Assembly (NCBI GenBank): GCA_013141175.1
Contig: JABFRN010000001.1
Location: forward strand, 1,317,444-1,381,443
Source: Lysobacter sp.
Lineage (GTDB): Bacteria; Pseudomonadota; Gammaproteobacteria; Xanthomonadales; Xanthomonadaceae
Direction: 5' to 3'
Length of the DNA stretch: 64,000 bases
In this document: positions 25,872 to 35,403 of the stretch, in pieces
Position numbering within the stretch: position 1 is the stretch's first letter
Layout: each line of letters begins with the position of its first letter
Translations under genes and position numbers: made by a program
Notes under the pieces: model-generated
The model's database searches: none
The model's input: only the letters and a program-made list of their open reading frames with translations
Told to the model about the DNA's origin: nothing

Positions 25872-26623
25872 AAGATTTTTCCTTCCAGGGCGGGCTGTAT
25901 CTGGGCACTCGTCTGCCGGGTGGCCGTCCCGGCGCGCTGCGCTGGGTCGGCGATGCGCCCAAGTGCGACCTGACCCTCAAGACCGAGACCGAGACGCGCA
26001 AGGAATCGTACTCGGGCAATCGACTGACCTCGGCGGTGCTGCAGAAAGGCAAAGAAGCCGAACTGTCGATCGCGATCAACTGGGCCGATATCGACAACCT
26101 GCTGCTCGGCCTGTACGCGACCAAGGCCTCGATCGCCGCGGGCACGCTCACGGGCGAGGCCTTGCCGGTGCCGCTGGCCGCCAACGATCTGATCGCGCTC
26201 GATCACAGCACGATCAGCCAACTCGTGATCACCGACAGCAACGCCGCGCCGGTGACGCTTGCGGCGAACACGCACTACCGCATCCAGAGCGCACGCGCCG
26301 GCCTGATCAAGCTGCTCAACCTCGCGGCCTTCACCATGCCGCTGCGCGCGGCCTATCGCTACGGCGCACGCGTCAGCGTGGCGATGCTCACCACGTCCGC
26401 GCCCGAACGCTTCCTGTTCCTGGATGGCACCAACACCATCGACGGATCGCCCGTGCAGGTGCGTCTGTACCGCGTGCAGTTCAATCCGGTCAGCAACCTT
26501 GGCCTGATCCACGAGAGCTTCGGGCAGTTCGAGATGACCGCCTCGGTGCTGTTCGATCCAGAAGCCGCCGCCGATCCTCTGCTCGGCGGATTTGGGCGAC
26601 TCGATCTGCCGGAGGTGGCGTGA
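25868..26623 (+). CDS. Major tail tube protein
   Basis: The 251-residue protein (DFSFQGGLYLGTRLPGG, CDLTLKTETETRKESYSG, VLFDPEAAADPLLGGFGR) has the layout of siphophage tail tube proteins and lies between minor tail genes and the assembly chaperones that precede the tape measure. ATG 25868 overlaps the upstream stop (ATGA). Confidence 0.78.
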   Translation: MKDFSFQGGLYLGTRLPGGRPGALRWVGDAPKCDLTLKTETETRKESYSGNRLTSAVLQKGKEAELSIAINWADIDNLLLGLYATKASIAAGTLTGEALPVPLAANDLIALDHSTISQLVITDSNAAPVTLAANTHYRIQSARAGLIKLLNLAAFTMPLRAAYRYGARVSVAMLTTSAPERFLFLDGTNTIDGSPVQVRLYRVQFNPVSNLGLIHESFGQFEMTASVLFDPEAAADPLLGGFGRLDLPEVA

Positions 26624-27132
26624 TGGCCACGAGAATTCCCGCTGCGCTAGCGGACGAGGCGACTTCAACGGCCGACGATCTCGCGGTATTGCATCCCGAT
26701 CGCACGCTCACCATCGGCGGACGCGACGTGACGATCCGCGAGTACGGCTTCTTCGAGGGACTGGACGTCGCGGATCGTGCGGCGGCCTTCATCGCCGATC
26801 TGGTCGCCGCAAGCGAAGACGGCACCCTGCGCTACACGCAGGTCCGTCGCCTGTTCGGTCGCCACCGTTCGGTGGTGCCATCGATCGCAGCGCAGGCGGG
26901 CGATGTCGAGGTCGCATGGTTGGAAGCGTTGGCACCCGACGACCTGGAGATCTATCTCGCCACATGGTTCGCGGTCAACGCCGCTTTTTTCGTGCGCGAG
27001 GCGCTGGCGGAACTGCGCGAGACCGGGCTGCGCGAGACGCACGCCCTCGCGGCCGGCGCCTCGGCTGGAGCGAGTGTTTCCTCCGACTTGCCGGGGCCGG
27101 ACTCGGCGATCTCGATCGGCTCGGACGCATGA
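26623..27132 (+). CDS. Tail assembly chaperone
   Basis: The 169-residue protein (LTIGGRDVTIREYGFFEGLD, then YLATWFAVNAAFFVREAL) has the pattern of tail assembly chaperones (DUF6631-like, gpG role). It directly precedes a second short gene and the tape measure gene, the expected context. Confidence 0.72.
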   Translation: MATRIPAALADEATSTADDLAVLHPDRTLTIGGRDVTIREYGFFEGLDVADRAAAFIADLVAASEDGTLRYTQVRRLFGRHRSVVPSIAAQAGDVEVAWLEALAPDDLEIYLATWFAVNAAFFVREALAELRETGLRETHALAAGASAGASVSSDLPGPDSAISIGSDA

Positions 27133-27278
27133 CCGAGCGCCAACTCAACCTCGCCTTCGATGCGCTGGAACGCGACGACCGTCGCCGCCGCGCCGACTTC
27201 ATCGAGGACGTGGCCACTGCCGTGTGGGGCGGCGATGCGGCCGAGGCGCGCGTGAAGGTCCTGCGCGGCCCCGACTGA
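27129..27278 (+). CDS. Small second tail chaperone-position protein
   Basis: This 49-residue frame starts with ATG 27129, coupled by ATGA to the preceding chaperone. MTERQLNLAFDALERDDRRR is amphipathic and helical. It occupies the place of the lambda T open frame, but here has its own start and needs no ribosomal frameshift. Confidence 0.65.
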   Translation: MTERQLNLAFDALERDDRRRRADFIEDVATAVWGGDAAEARVKVLRGPD

Positions 27279-27294
27279 GTCCACCGATCGCACC

Positions 27295-30138
27295 ATGAAC
27301 CAGGACACCGTTCTTAACCTCAAGGTCCGCGGCGACTCCACGCAGGCCGAAGCGAGCCTTGCGCGCGTCGAAGGCGCGCTCGGCCGCGCCGACCGTGCGG
27401 TCGCCCAGCTCAATGCGACCAGCACGACGGCCGCGCGCACCAGTGCGACCCAAGCGCAGACGCAGGACGCCGTCGCGGGCGCACATCGCCGCAGCGCGAG
27501 GGCGACCGATATCGGTGCGCGTGCGGTCAATGAATACGGCGTCTCCGTCGGCCAGACCCGGCAGGCGATGCGGATGCTGCCGGCGCAGATCACCGACATT
27601 TTTACGTCGCTCGCGGGTGGACAAAAACCATGGCTGGTCGCGATCCAGCAAGGTGGTCAATTGAAGGATTCCTTTGGCGGCATCGTGCCCGCCGCACGCG
27701 CGCTGCTCGGCGCGATTACGCCGCTCGCCGTCGGCATCGGATTGACCGCCGTCGTGATCGGTGGGTTCGCGGTCGCGACGGTGTCCGGCTATCGCGAGAC
27801 GCAGGCCTACGAGCGTGCATTGATCGCCAGCGGCAATGCTGCGGCAACCACAGCCGGGCAACTCGGTGTCATCAAGGACACGGTCGGCGCGGCGACGGGC
27901 GAGTATGGCGATGCGCAGGTCGCGCTGACCGCGCTCGCCGCCGCAGGCACCGTCGCAGGCGACACGCTTGCGCTGGCCGCCAGCGCGGCGGTCAATCTCG
28001 CGACGTTGACCGGCGCGTCCGTCGAGGAGACGACGCAGAAAGTCATCGCGCTGGCGCGCGCGCCGTCCGCGCAACTGATCGAACTCAACCAGCAGTACCG
28101 CTTCCTCTCGGTCGAGGTCTACCAGCATGTGCGCGCGCTCGAAGCGCAGGGGCGTGCGCAGGACGCCGCGCGCCTGGCGATCGAGACCTTCGCCCGTGTC
28201 CACGAGCAGCGGGTGCAGGAGGCGTATGCACGCGCCGGCTCGCTGGAGCGGGCGTGGATCGCACTGGGCAAGGTCATCGGCGGCGTCTGGCAAACGATCA
28301 AGAACATCGGCCGCGACGATCTTGCCTTCCGGCTGTCGAAAACCACCGACGAACTGGAGCGCATCGGCAACGAGTGGAAGCAACTCGGCGGGATCAACTC
28401 GCTCGATGCCGTGCTCGCCAGTCGCGATGTCGACGCCGGCACCAAGGACCGCATCCGGGCGTTGCGTCAGGAACAGGCCGCGCTGCAACGCGAGGCCAAC
28501 GCCGAGCAGGCGAAGGCAGGCGCGCAGGCCGCCACGCAGGCGACGCAGACGAACGCGATCAACGCCCTTGGCCGCGCACAGGCAGCACTCGGCCAGGACC
28601 GCGCCGTCGCCAAAGCACAGCAGTTGCGCGCACTTGAGCGCGATATCGCAGCACTGCGGGCGGGCGGCGTGAAAACGGTGGAGGGCATCGGTATCGATGC
28701 CTTCGAAAAATCGCGCCGGGCGCAGATCGACGAGCAGTTCAAGCCGGCGAAGGGGCCGCGTCCGTCGAAGCCGAAAGCCACCGATGCAGACCGTGCGCGC
28801 GAGGCCGCCGAACGCGAACTCGAGTCGCTGCGTCGCGAGATCGCGCTACTCGGCGAAGTCGAAGCTGGCCAGACCCGCGCGGGCGAAGCGGCGCGGATTC
28901 GGTATGAGACCACGCAGGGCGCGCTGAAGACGCTGGCGCCTGCACTGAAGGCGCAACTCGTCAATGAGGCCGAAGCCCTCGACAAGGCCCGCGCCGCTGC
29001 GGAAGCCGAGCGCGAGCGCAAGGCCGAGATCGAGAAGACGACGCGCGCCTATGAAGCGCTCCGCGCCGGACTGCGCACGCCGACCGAAGTCGCGCTGGAA
29101 GACGCGCGCGAACAGGTCCAGTTGCTCAACGATGCGCTGCGCGACGGGATCGCAACCAAGGATGCGTTCGATGCGGCGATGGCGCGCGTGGCGCAAACCT
29201 CGTTCCGTAAACCCGACGCCGTGCCCGGCGCCGCGCCAGACCTTGGCGACACCGGCGACGAGCTGGCGCAGATTGAACAGTCGCGCGTGAGGTTGCAGGC
29301 GTGGCACGCCGAACAACTGGCGTTGCTCGCACAATTCCGCTCACAACGCGCCGATCTGAATGCGCAGTGGGATGCGCAAGAGGAGACGATTGAACGCCAG
29401 CATCAAGCCGCGCTCGCACAACTGCAGTCGGCGCAGACGCAAGTGCTGCTCGCGGGCGCGTCCGCGACCTTCGGCCAGCTCGCCGAGATCGCCAAGTCCT
29501 TCGGCGGCGAGCAGAGCGCGACCTATCGCGCGCTGTTTGCGCTATCGAAGGCGTTCGCCATCGCCCAGGCCGCACTCGCGCTCGCCAACAACGTCGCCGA
29601 AGCGAGCAAATACGGGTTCCCGCAGAACATCCCCTTCATTGCCGGTGCCATCGCGCAGGGCGCGACTATCGCTGGCCTGATCGCGCAGGCCACGTTCAAC
29701 GGTGGCGGCGGTTACGCGACCGGCGGCCACGTGCGTGGGCCGGGCACGGCCACCTCCGACAGCATCCCGGCGTGGCTGTCGGATTTCGAGTTCGTGACCC
29801 GCGCGGCCGTCGTGCGTCAGCCCGGTGCGCTTCCGTTCTTGGAGGACTTCAATCGGCGCGGTATGCCGGCCGTGGAGGCGTGGCAGGCACGTCGCTTCGC
29901 CAGCGCCGGGCCACCATCCGTCTCGCTGCCGCGCGCCCCGCGCGTGAACTTTGCCGAAGGCGGCCTCGCTCGCGCCGCCGCAGGCCTGAACCCGCAACTC
30001 AACCTGCGCCTGATCAACGCGATCAACACCGATGCGCTCGCCGATTCGATGGCGCAGAGCCGGGGCATGGAGCAGACCATTCTCAACGTGATCGACCGCA
30101 ACGGCAGTTTCCTGCGCCAGCGCCTCGGTGGTGGCTGA
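27295..30138 (+). CDS. Tail length tape measure protein
   Basis: The 947-residue protein begins with the tape-measure N-terminal domain (RMLPAQITDIFTSLAGGQKP near residue 95), followed by a hydrophobic region (GIGLTAVVIGGFAVATVSGY near 155) and long Glu/Arg/Ala-rich coiled-coil segments (about 390-620). Further hydrophobic helices and a Gly-rich turn (GGGGYATGGHVRGPG) lie near 800. Its length sets the tail length; 947 residues would predict a tail of about 140 nm at the usual 1.5 angstrom per residue. Confidence 0.92.
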   Translation: MNQDTVLNLKVRGDSTQAEASLARVEGALGRADRAVAQLNATSTTAARTSATQAQTQDAVAGAHRRSARATDIGARAVNEYGVSVGQTRQAMRMLPAQITDIFTSLAGGQKPWLVAIQQGGQLKDSFGGIVPAARALLGAITPLAVGIGLTAVVIGGFAVATVSGYRETQAYERALIASGNAAATTAGQLGVIKDTVGAATGEYGDAQVALTALAAAGTVAGDTLALAASAAVNLATLTGASVEETTQKVIALARAPSAQLIELNQQYRFLSVEVYQHVRALEAQGRAQDAARLAIETFARVHEQRVQEAYARAGSLERAWIALGKVIGGVWQTIKNIGRDDLAFRLSKTTDELERIGNEWKQLGGINSLDAVLASRDVDAGTKDRIRALRQEQAALQREANAEQAKAGAQAATQATQTNAINALGRAQAALGQDRAVAKAQQLRALERDIAALRAGGVKTVEGIGIDAFEKSRRAQIDEQFKPAKGPRPSKPKATDADRAREAAERELESLRREIALLGEVEAGQTRAGEAARIRYETTQGALKTLAPALKAQLVNEAEALDKARAAAEAERERKAEIEKTTRAYEALRAGLRTPTEVALEDAREQVQLLNDALRDGIATKDAFDAAMARVAQTSFRKPDAVPGAAPDLGDTGDELAQIEQSRVRLQAWHAEQLALLAQFRSQRADLNAQWDAQEETIERQHQAALAQLQSAQTQVLLAGASATFGQLAEIAKSFGGEQSATYRALFALSKAFAIAQAALALANNVAEASKYGFPQNIPFIAGAIAQGATIAGLIAQATFNGGGGYATGGHVRGPGTATSDSIPAWLSDFEFVTRAAVVRQPGALPFLEDFNRRGMPAVEAWQARRFASAGPPSVSLPRAPRVNFAEGGLARAAAGLNPQLNLRLINAINTDALADSMAQSRGMEQTILNVIDRNGSFLRQRLGGG

Positions 30139-31163
30139 TGGCCTATGCGATCGACACCCTCGTGAAGGCCGGTGGCGACGATGCCCACTATCGTTTGCTT
30201 GGGGCGATTCAAACGCTCGCAGAAAGTGTCGGCTGGACGACGCTGCGCTTCGACACATCAATGTCCGAACGCGAACTGATCCTGCGCTCCACCGGCACCA
30301 CCGGCGAGGAAGAGATCACCGTCGGCTTCAAGGCATACCAGAACCTCGCGGCGGATTACTACAACCTGCTCGCCGCGACGATGGTCGGCTACGTGCCGGC
30401 GGCGCCGTTCGAGGCACAGCCCGGCATCAAGACCAGCGGCGTGCCGGGCCACAACCAGGCCGTGACGTACTTCTTGACCGCGAATCCGCGCCGGATCGTC
30501 GGCGCGTTCAAGGTCGGCTCACCGATCTATGCGCACGTTTACGTCGGCAAGGCGCTGGCGTATGCGCGGCCGAAGGAGTTTCCATCGCCGCTGATCGTGG
30601 CCGGGCACTTTGATGGCCGCGAAGCGAAGCGCTACAGCGATCTGCACTGGTTTCCGTACAAGGGCCGCAAGGGCAGCGGCGACGCGAACTACAACGATGG
30701 ACATCTCTATCTTCGCGATGCCGGCGGCACCTGGAAGAAGGTGCAGATCTCGCCCTTCGGCAACGGCCACGCGAACGAGGTCACGTATGCGAGCCTCGCC
30801 GGCGAGTACGTCGGCCGTAACGGCAGCGGCAATCGTTGTCTCGTCCCCGCCGGCACCCTGCACCAGCCGCAGCCGCTCGAACTGTATGACATGCAGTTCG
30901 GCGCCTACGACAACGACGTGCGCGGCTATCCGAGCAGCGGCAATCTCTACGGCGTGCTCGATGGGGTGAGCTTCGTCTCCGGTTTCAACAACGCCTCCGA
31001 GAACGTGCTCCAGCTCGAAGGCAGCGCGGTCATCGACCAGACCGGCCTGAGCGTGCGTCAGGCGGTCGATGCGATCCGTGCGGTGAACGGCCGGGCGTTC
31101 GTGGTGCTGCAGGACGGCGCACGCACGACGTGGCGCGATTACGTCGCGGTGGAGATGAGCTGA
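30138..31163 (+). CDS. Tail tip-region phage protein
   Basis: The 341-residue protein starts with ATG 30138 overlapping the tape measure stop. It contains TLAESVGWTTLRFDTSMSER and AVTYFLTANPRRIVGAFKVG, with Gly/Tyr/Trp-rich segments typical of baseplate or tail tip proteins. The next gene shares the N-terminal GWT-type layout and may be a diverged paralogue. Specific role unknown. Confidence 0.7.
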   Translation: MAYAIDTLVKAGGDDAHYRLLGAIQTLAESVGWTTLRFDTSMSERELILRSTGTTGEEEITVGFKAYQNLAADYYNLLAATMVGYVPAAPFEAQPGIKTSGVPGHNQAVTYFLTANPRRIVGAFKVGSPIYAHVYVGKALAYARPKEFPSPLIVAGHFDGREAKRYSDLHWFPYKGRKGSGDANYNDGHLYLRDAGGTWKKVQISPFGNGHANEVTYASLAGEYVGRNGSGNRCLVPAGTLHQPQPLELYDMQFGAYDNDVRGYPSSGNLYGVLDGVSFVSGFNNASENVLQLEGSAVIDQTGLSVRQAVDAIRAVNGRAFVVLQDGARTTWRDYVAVEMS

Positions 31164-32083
31164 TGGCGACGTTCACGGGACAGGTCGCGAGTTTTGCAGC
31201 GCTCAAGACCACCATTGAGACCACACTTTCGGCACGCGGCTGGACCTTGGAGAACGGTATCCTGAGCAAGAGCATTGCGTTCGTACAACTGATCGCAACC
31301 GCGACGGAACTGCGCCTGCAGGCCGGTACCGGCCAAGCGGCCGCAGCGCTCACTGGCGCGTGTCCGCAGTCGGTGAAACTGCTGTCGTTCACCAACGCAC
31401 CGATCCAGTGGCCGGCGGTGTACCTGCTGCACGTGTTCGATACGCCCGACGAGATCTACGTGGTGCTGCGCTACAACGTCGATCGTCATCAACACCTCAA
31501 TTGGGGCGTGTCGTCGATGCTGCAGATCGGCGGGTCAGGCCTGTGGTGCTCGGGCACGTTCCGCGGCGATGTCGACGGCACGCGCGCGGGCGTCAAGGTG
31601 TACATCGACACCAATACCGGCACCCAGCTCGGCGCAGCGCCCTACGACGGCTTCGGACTCGGGTTCTTCTTCGCCAGCATCGCGGGCACGTATCACTCGT
31701 CCTTCATTCACTGCGGGCTCGAAGGCGCGCCCGCGTGGCGCACCAACGTCGGCGGCAACACCGGCGATCTGCTCGGTGTCTCGCACAAGGCCGGCCTGCT
31801 GCATGCGCTGCCCTCGCAGTTCAACCAGGCCACCGTCCTGCTGCCGATCGACGTGTTGATGGCGCGTCAGGCGCAGGGCCAGACGATCGTCGCCACGCTC
31901 GCGCACGCCCGCTACTGCCGGCTCGATCACCTCGATCTGAACGCTCCGCTGATCTACGGCCCCGAACGCTGGATGGCGTATCCGCTGCATGCGCTCCATC
32001 CGGTGCAGCGCAACGGCGTCGGCTGGCCCATCGGCGGGCAGCACACCGGCACCTTCGGCATTGCCCTGCGGGAGTCGCCCTGA
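31163..32083 (+). CDS. Tail tip-region phage protein
   Basis: The 306-residue product (LSARGWTLENGILSKSIAFV, LLHVFDTPDEIYVVLRYNVD, PERWMAYPLHALHPVQ) lies second in the tail tip cluster, coupled upstream and downstream. It is rich in aromatic and Gly residues and has no transmembrane segment. I do not know the family's precise role. Confidence 0.68.
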   Translation: MATFTGQVASFAALKTTIETTLSARGWTLENGILSKSIAFVQLIATATELRLQAGTGQAAAALTGACPQSVKLLSFTNAPIQWPAVYLLHVFDTPDEIYVVLRYNVDRHQHLNWGVSSMLQIGGSGLWCSGTFRGDVDGTRAGVKVYIDTNTGTQLGAAPYDGFGLGFFFASIAGTYHSSFIHCGLEGAPAWRTNVGGNTGDLLGVSHKAGLLHALPSQFNQATVLLPIDVLMARQAQGQTIVATLAHARYCRLDHLDLNAPLIYGPERWMAYPLHALHPVQRNGVGWPIGGQHTGTFGIALRESP

Positions 32084-33798
32084 TGGCCGCGCTGCTGGGC
32101 ATCGCGCCCACACCGCGCCTCTTCGGCGCGATCAACTCGGCGCTCTCGGTCGAACTGAACGCCCTCGGCGAGGGGGCGTTCGCCCAAGCGACCTATGCGC
32201 GCGAACGTCTCACCGCGCGCGCGGGTGCGTTTCGCCCATCCGACGCGCTGCGCTGGCCCGCGACCGGGCGGCTGGCGCACCGTTTCGCCGAGGATCTCTT
32301 CGACCGCATCCATGTCCTGCCGACCGCACTCTCGCTGGGCAACGTCGTCTCGGAGCTGACCCGCGAGATTGCGGTGTGGAACGCCTGGCGCGCGACACCG
32401 CAAACCCTGACAGCCCTGCGCCTGATTGGCGATGCCGGCAGCACGCTCGCCGCACCCGTTGCGCTGCCGATGTCGCTGCGACCGATGCAGGAGCGGGTGC
32501 TGACGCTCACCGTCGGTCTCGACGGGCCGCCGGTGATCGATGCGGCAGCGGTGCTGTCCTTCGCGGACGGATCAACCTGGTCGATCCGCATCGATGGCCT
32601 GCGTCTGATCGCATGGTCGCTGCCGCCGGACTGGACGGAACCCGTGATCGAGACGCTGGCGTGGCTCACCGATGTGCAAATCGCCGTGGCCGGCACCGTC
32701 ACCCGCACGCCGCTGCGCGATGCGCCGCGTCGGTCGTGGGAGTTCGCCGTCCTCGCCGATCGCCGCGAACGGCGCTGGGTCGAGCACGCGTTGTTCGACT
32801 GGACCGGCCGCGTCTGGGCGCTGCCGGTGTTCGTGGACACGACGTGGTGTCGTGCAGCGGTGCCAGCAGGCGCGACCGAGATCCCGGTCGCAACCGTAGG
32901 GCTAGACTTCGCGGTCGGCAGCCTCGCCATGCTCTGGCGCGACGTGGCGACCTACGAACTCGTGGAAGTTGCGCAGATCGCGAGCGATCGCATTGGTCTG
33001 CGCGCGCCAACCCGTCGCGCATGGTCGATCGGCACCCGCCTGTTCCCTTGCCGCACTGCGCGCCTGACCGACGCGCCAGAACTGCGACGGCACAACGACC
33101 GGCTGATGCAGACGCAACTGCGCTTCGAGGCGACGGAATCCTGCGACTGGCGAGCGGCGTTGCCGGCCACGCGCTATCGCGGATTCCCGGTGCTCGAACA
33201 CCGTTCGGATGAGAACCGCGATCCTTCCGCGAGCTTCGCGCGGCGCTTCGATCTGCTCGATGGCGAGGTCGGGCGATCGCACCTGGATGATCTGTCGGGG
33301 CTGGCGTGGACGACGCAGTCACACGCGTGGCGGCTGATGGGCCGCGCCGAACGTGCTAGCCACCGCAGTCTGCTGTACGGGCTGCAGGGGCGTGCGGAGG
33401 CCCTGTGGTTGCCGACCTGGACCGATGACCTGGAGGTGATCGAAACCATTGGCGAGAGCGCAGTGACGCTCACCGTCGCCGCCTGCGGCATCAGCCGCAG
33501 CCTGCGCCAGCAGGCGGGCCGCCGCCACATCCGCATCGAACTGCTCGATGGAAGCGTCTTCTATCGCGCCATCGAAGCCTCGTCTGAAATCGCACTCGCC
33601 AATGGCGAAACAGGCGAACGCCTGCGGATGGATGCGGCGTTGGGTCGATTCGTCGCACCCGAACGGGTGAGACTCGCCTGCTGGATGGCGCTGGTCACGC
33701 TCGCGGGCGACACGGTCGAACTGCAGCACCACGCCGACAGCGAGGGCCTGCTCGATTGCGCGGTGACCTTCGCGGGCGTTCCCGCCGAGGAGCCGTAA
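32083..33798 (+). CDS. Large tail tip protein
   Basis: This 571-residue protein begins at ATG 32083, overlapping the upstream stop. It contains RRSWEFAVLADRRERRWVEH, an aromatic VWALPVFVDTTWC and YRGFPVLEHRSDENRDPS, which resembles proteins of gene-transfer-agent and siphophage baseplates. It precedes a DUF2163-type protein, a pairing common in such tails. Function is inferred from neighbours. Confidence 0.7.
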   Translation: MAALLGIAPTPRLFGAINSALSVELNALGEGAFAQATYARERLTARAGAFRPSDALRWPATGRLAHRFAEDLFDRIHVLPTALSLGNVVSELTREIAVWNAWRATPQTLTALRLIGDAGSTLAAPVALPMSLRPMQERVLTLTVGLDGPPVIDAAAVLSFADGSTWSIRIDGLRLIAWSLPPDWTEPVIETLAWLTDVQIAVAGTVTRTPLRDAPRRSWEFAVLADRRERRWVEHALFDWTGRVWALPVFVDTTWCRAAVPAGATEIPVATVGLDFAVGSLAMLWRDVATYELVEVAQIASDRIGLRAPTRRAWSIGTRLFPCRTARLTDAPELRRHNDRLMQTQLRFEATESCDWRAALPATRYRGFPVLEHRSDENRDPSASFARRFDLLDGEVGRSHLDDLSGLAWTTQSHAWRLMGRAERASHRSLLYGLQGRAEALWLPTWTDDLEVIETIGESAVTLTVAACGISRSLRQQAGRRHIRIELLDGSVFYRAIEASSEIALANGETGERLRMDAALGRFVAPERVRLACWMALVTLAGDTVELQHHADSEGLLDCAVTFAGVPAEEP

Positions 33799-33800
33799 CC

Positions 33801-34598
33801 GTGGGCCTGCTCTCGCGCGAGATCGAGCTATACGACTTCTCGATCGGGTTGCACCACTGGCGCTACACCGATGCCGGCCGCGAGGCGATCGTCGAGGGCC
33901 AGCGCCACGCGCCGGTTGCGCTCACGCGCGGGCGCATTGCGCAGTCGGCGGAAGAGGCGAAGAACACGCTCGAGATCACCGCGCCGCTCGATCTGCCGTT
34001 GCTGAACCTGTTCCGGCCGGTGCCGCCGGGCCTGCGCGTGCGTCTGGACCTCAAGCGTGTGCGGGTGCGTGATGGGCTCGTGCGCTTGGGCTGGACCGGG
34101 CACGTCGCGGACCTCGACGAAACCCACAGTGTCGCCAAGCTGCGCTGCCAGTCGCTTGCCGCCGCAGTCGAGACCCTCGGGCTGCGCCGCAGCTGGCAGT
34201 CCTCTTGTCCGCTGGTGCTCTACGGCCAAGGACCGGGCCTGTGCAATGCCGATCCGGATGCACACGCCGTCGCCGCGGTGCTGAGCGACGCGACCGGCTA
34301 CACCGTCGCCTCGGCAGCGTTCGATGCGTTCGATGACGGCCACTTCGATGGCGGCGTGCTGCAGTGGACGGCCAGCCTCGGCATCGAACGCCGCTTCATC
34401 GTCAGCCACAGCGGCGCCACCTTGCGCCTGCTCACCCCGGCCGCGCTCGCACCCGGCGCAGGCGTAACGGCGCTGCCCGGCTGCGATCGCACGATGGGGC
34501 CGCGCGGCTGCGCGAAATTCCGCAATGAACTCAACTACGGCGGTCAGCCGACCTTGAAGGGCCTGCGCAATCCCTTCGGCAGCGACCCGCTCTTCTGA
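33801..34598 (+). CDS. DUF2163/BR0599-type phage protein
   Basis: The 265-residue protein has the C-terminal BR0599-like block (GCDRTMGPRGCAKFRNELN, then YGGQPTLKGLRNP), with paired cysteines, and an N-terminal DUF2163-like half (FSIGLHHWRYTDAGREAIV). A GTG start at 33801 follows the preceding stop by two bases. Relatives sit near the tail hub in gene transfer agents and long-tailed phages. Confidence 0.8.
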   Translation: MGLLSREIELYDFSIGLHHWRYTDAGREAIVEGQRHAPVALTRGRIAQSAEEAKNTLEITAPLDLPLLNLFRPVPPGLRVRLDLKRVRVRDGLVRLGWTGHVADLDETHSVAKLRCQSLAAAVETLGLRRSWQSSCPLVLYGQGPGLCNADPDAHAVAAVLSDATGYTVASAAFDAFDDGHFDGGVLQWTASLGIERRFIVSHSGATLRLLTPAALAPGAGVTALPGCDRTMGPRGCAKFRNELNYGGQPTLKGLRNPFGSDPLF

Positions 34599-34659
34599 TG
34601 CCGCTCCCTCGTCCACCCGCTCGGTGCGCTTCGCGTGCCGGCATCACCGTGCCTCCGCC

Positions 34660-34887
34660 ATGTGGCTCTACGTCATCGTCCTCATTCTTGCCATCGCGAT
34701 CAGCGTCGCGATGCGCCCCAAACCGCAATCGCAGAAACCACCCTCGCTCGCCGACTTCTCGGTGCCGACCGCCGAAGAAGGGCGCGAGGTGCTGGTGATC
34801 TTCGGCGAGGTCTGGATCGACGATCCCAACGTGCTCGCCTTCGGCGATCTGCGCACGACGCCGATCAAGGCCAAAGGTGGCAAGTGA
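34660..34887 (+). CDS. Single-membrane-span tail module protein
   Basis: The 75-residue product begins with one hydrophobic helix (WLYVIVLILAIAISVAM) and continues as PSLADFSVPTAEEGREVLVI and WIDDPNVLAFGDLRTTPI, a conserved-looking pattern common before tail tip genes. ATG 34660 was chosen because the helix starts there; a longer frame from 34624 is possible. Confidence 0.68.
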   Translation: MWLYVIVLILAIAISVAMRPKPQSQKPPSLADFSVPTAEEGREVLVIFGEVWIDDPNVLAFGDLRTTPIKAKGGK

Positions 34888-35132
34888 TGGATGGCTTGCG
34901 CATCCATTTGCGTCACGTGCGCGCCGTCGATCCGGCCGCCGGCCCGCTGTGTACACCCAGCATTCGCGCGTGGTGCCGCCAGCACGGCATCGATCTTCGC
35001 ACGCTGTGCGAGGACGGCATCGTCAGCGATGACCACCCGCACTTGCACGACGATCCCTTCGTCGCACGCGCGATCGTGATCGCGCGTGCCGAGGCGGAGA
35101 CGCAAGCAACCGAGAACTTCGATGCGTCGTGA
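34887..35132 (+). CDS. Small tail module protein
   Basis: The 81-residue protein (DGLRIHLRHVRAVDPAAGPL, then CRQHGIDLRTLCEDGIVSDD) starts in a one-base overlap with the previous stop. Four cysteine or histidine-rich positions could bind metal, but the spacing is not a known finger. It is typical of small proteins before the tail tip gene. Confidence 0.62.
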   Translation: MDGLRIHLRHVRAVDPAAGPLCTPSIRAWCRQHGIDLRTLCEDGIVSDDHPHLHDDPFVARAIVIARAEAETQATENFDAS

Positions 35133-35403
35133 GGTTGTGTATCGCGGTTGGATCGTCTTCGCCTGCGTCTTTTCGATCCTTTCCGGCGGCATGCTGTGGA
35201 TGTCAGGCGAACGCCTGTTCGCCGTGTTCGGCATTGCGGCCGGCATCTTCCACGCGCTGTGGGGGCTCGATGCCCACGCACTCGTGCGGGGTCGCTGGCG
35301 GCGACGCGCGATCGTGATCCCGCAGTTGCGTCCGATGGTAGTCTCGCCGCCGAAAAGAAGCCTAGCACAGCGCCTGTGCGCGTGGTGGAGGCGGCATGGG
35401 TAA
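35122..35403 (+). CDS. Two-helix membrane protein
   Basis: The 93-residue protein has two hydrophobic helices (WIVFACVFSILSGGMLWM; LFAVFGIAAGIFHALWGL) and a basic tail (RGRWRRRAIVIPQ). ATG 35122 lies within the previous gene. Two-span topology and a charged tail are also found in holins, and no other holin is visible, so it is one holin candidate despite its tail-module location. Confidence 0.6.
   Translation: MRREVVYRGWIVFACVFSILSGGMLWMSGERLFAVFGIAAGIFHALWGLDAHALVRGRWRRRAIVIPQLRPMVVSPPKRSLAQRLCAWWRRHG

Noticed and set aside
26623-27278. A lambda-type G/GT programmed frameshift
   Set aside because: The second frame has its own ATG in an ATGA overlap and I saw no slippery sequence near the end of the first gene.
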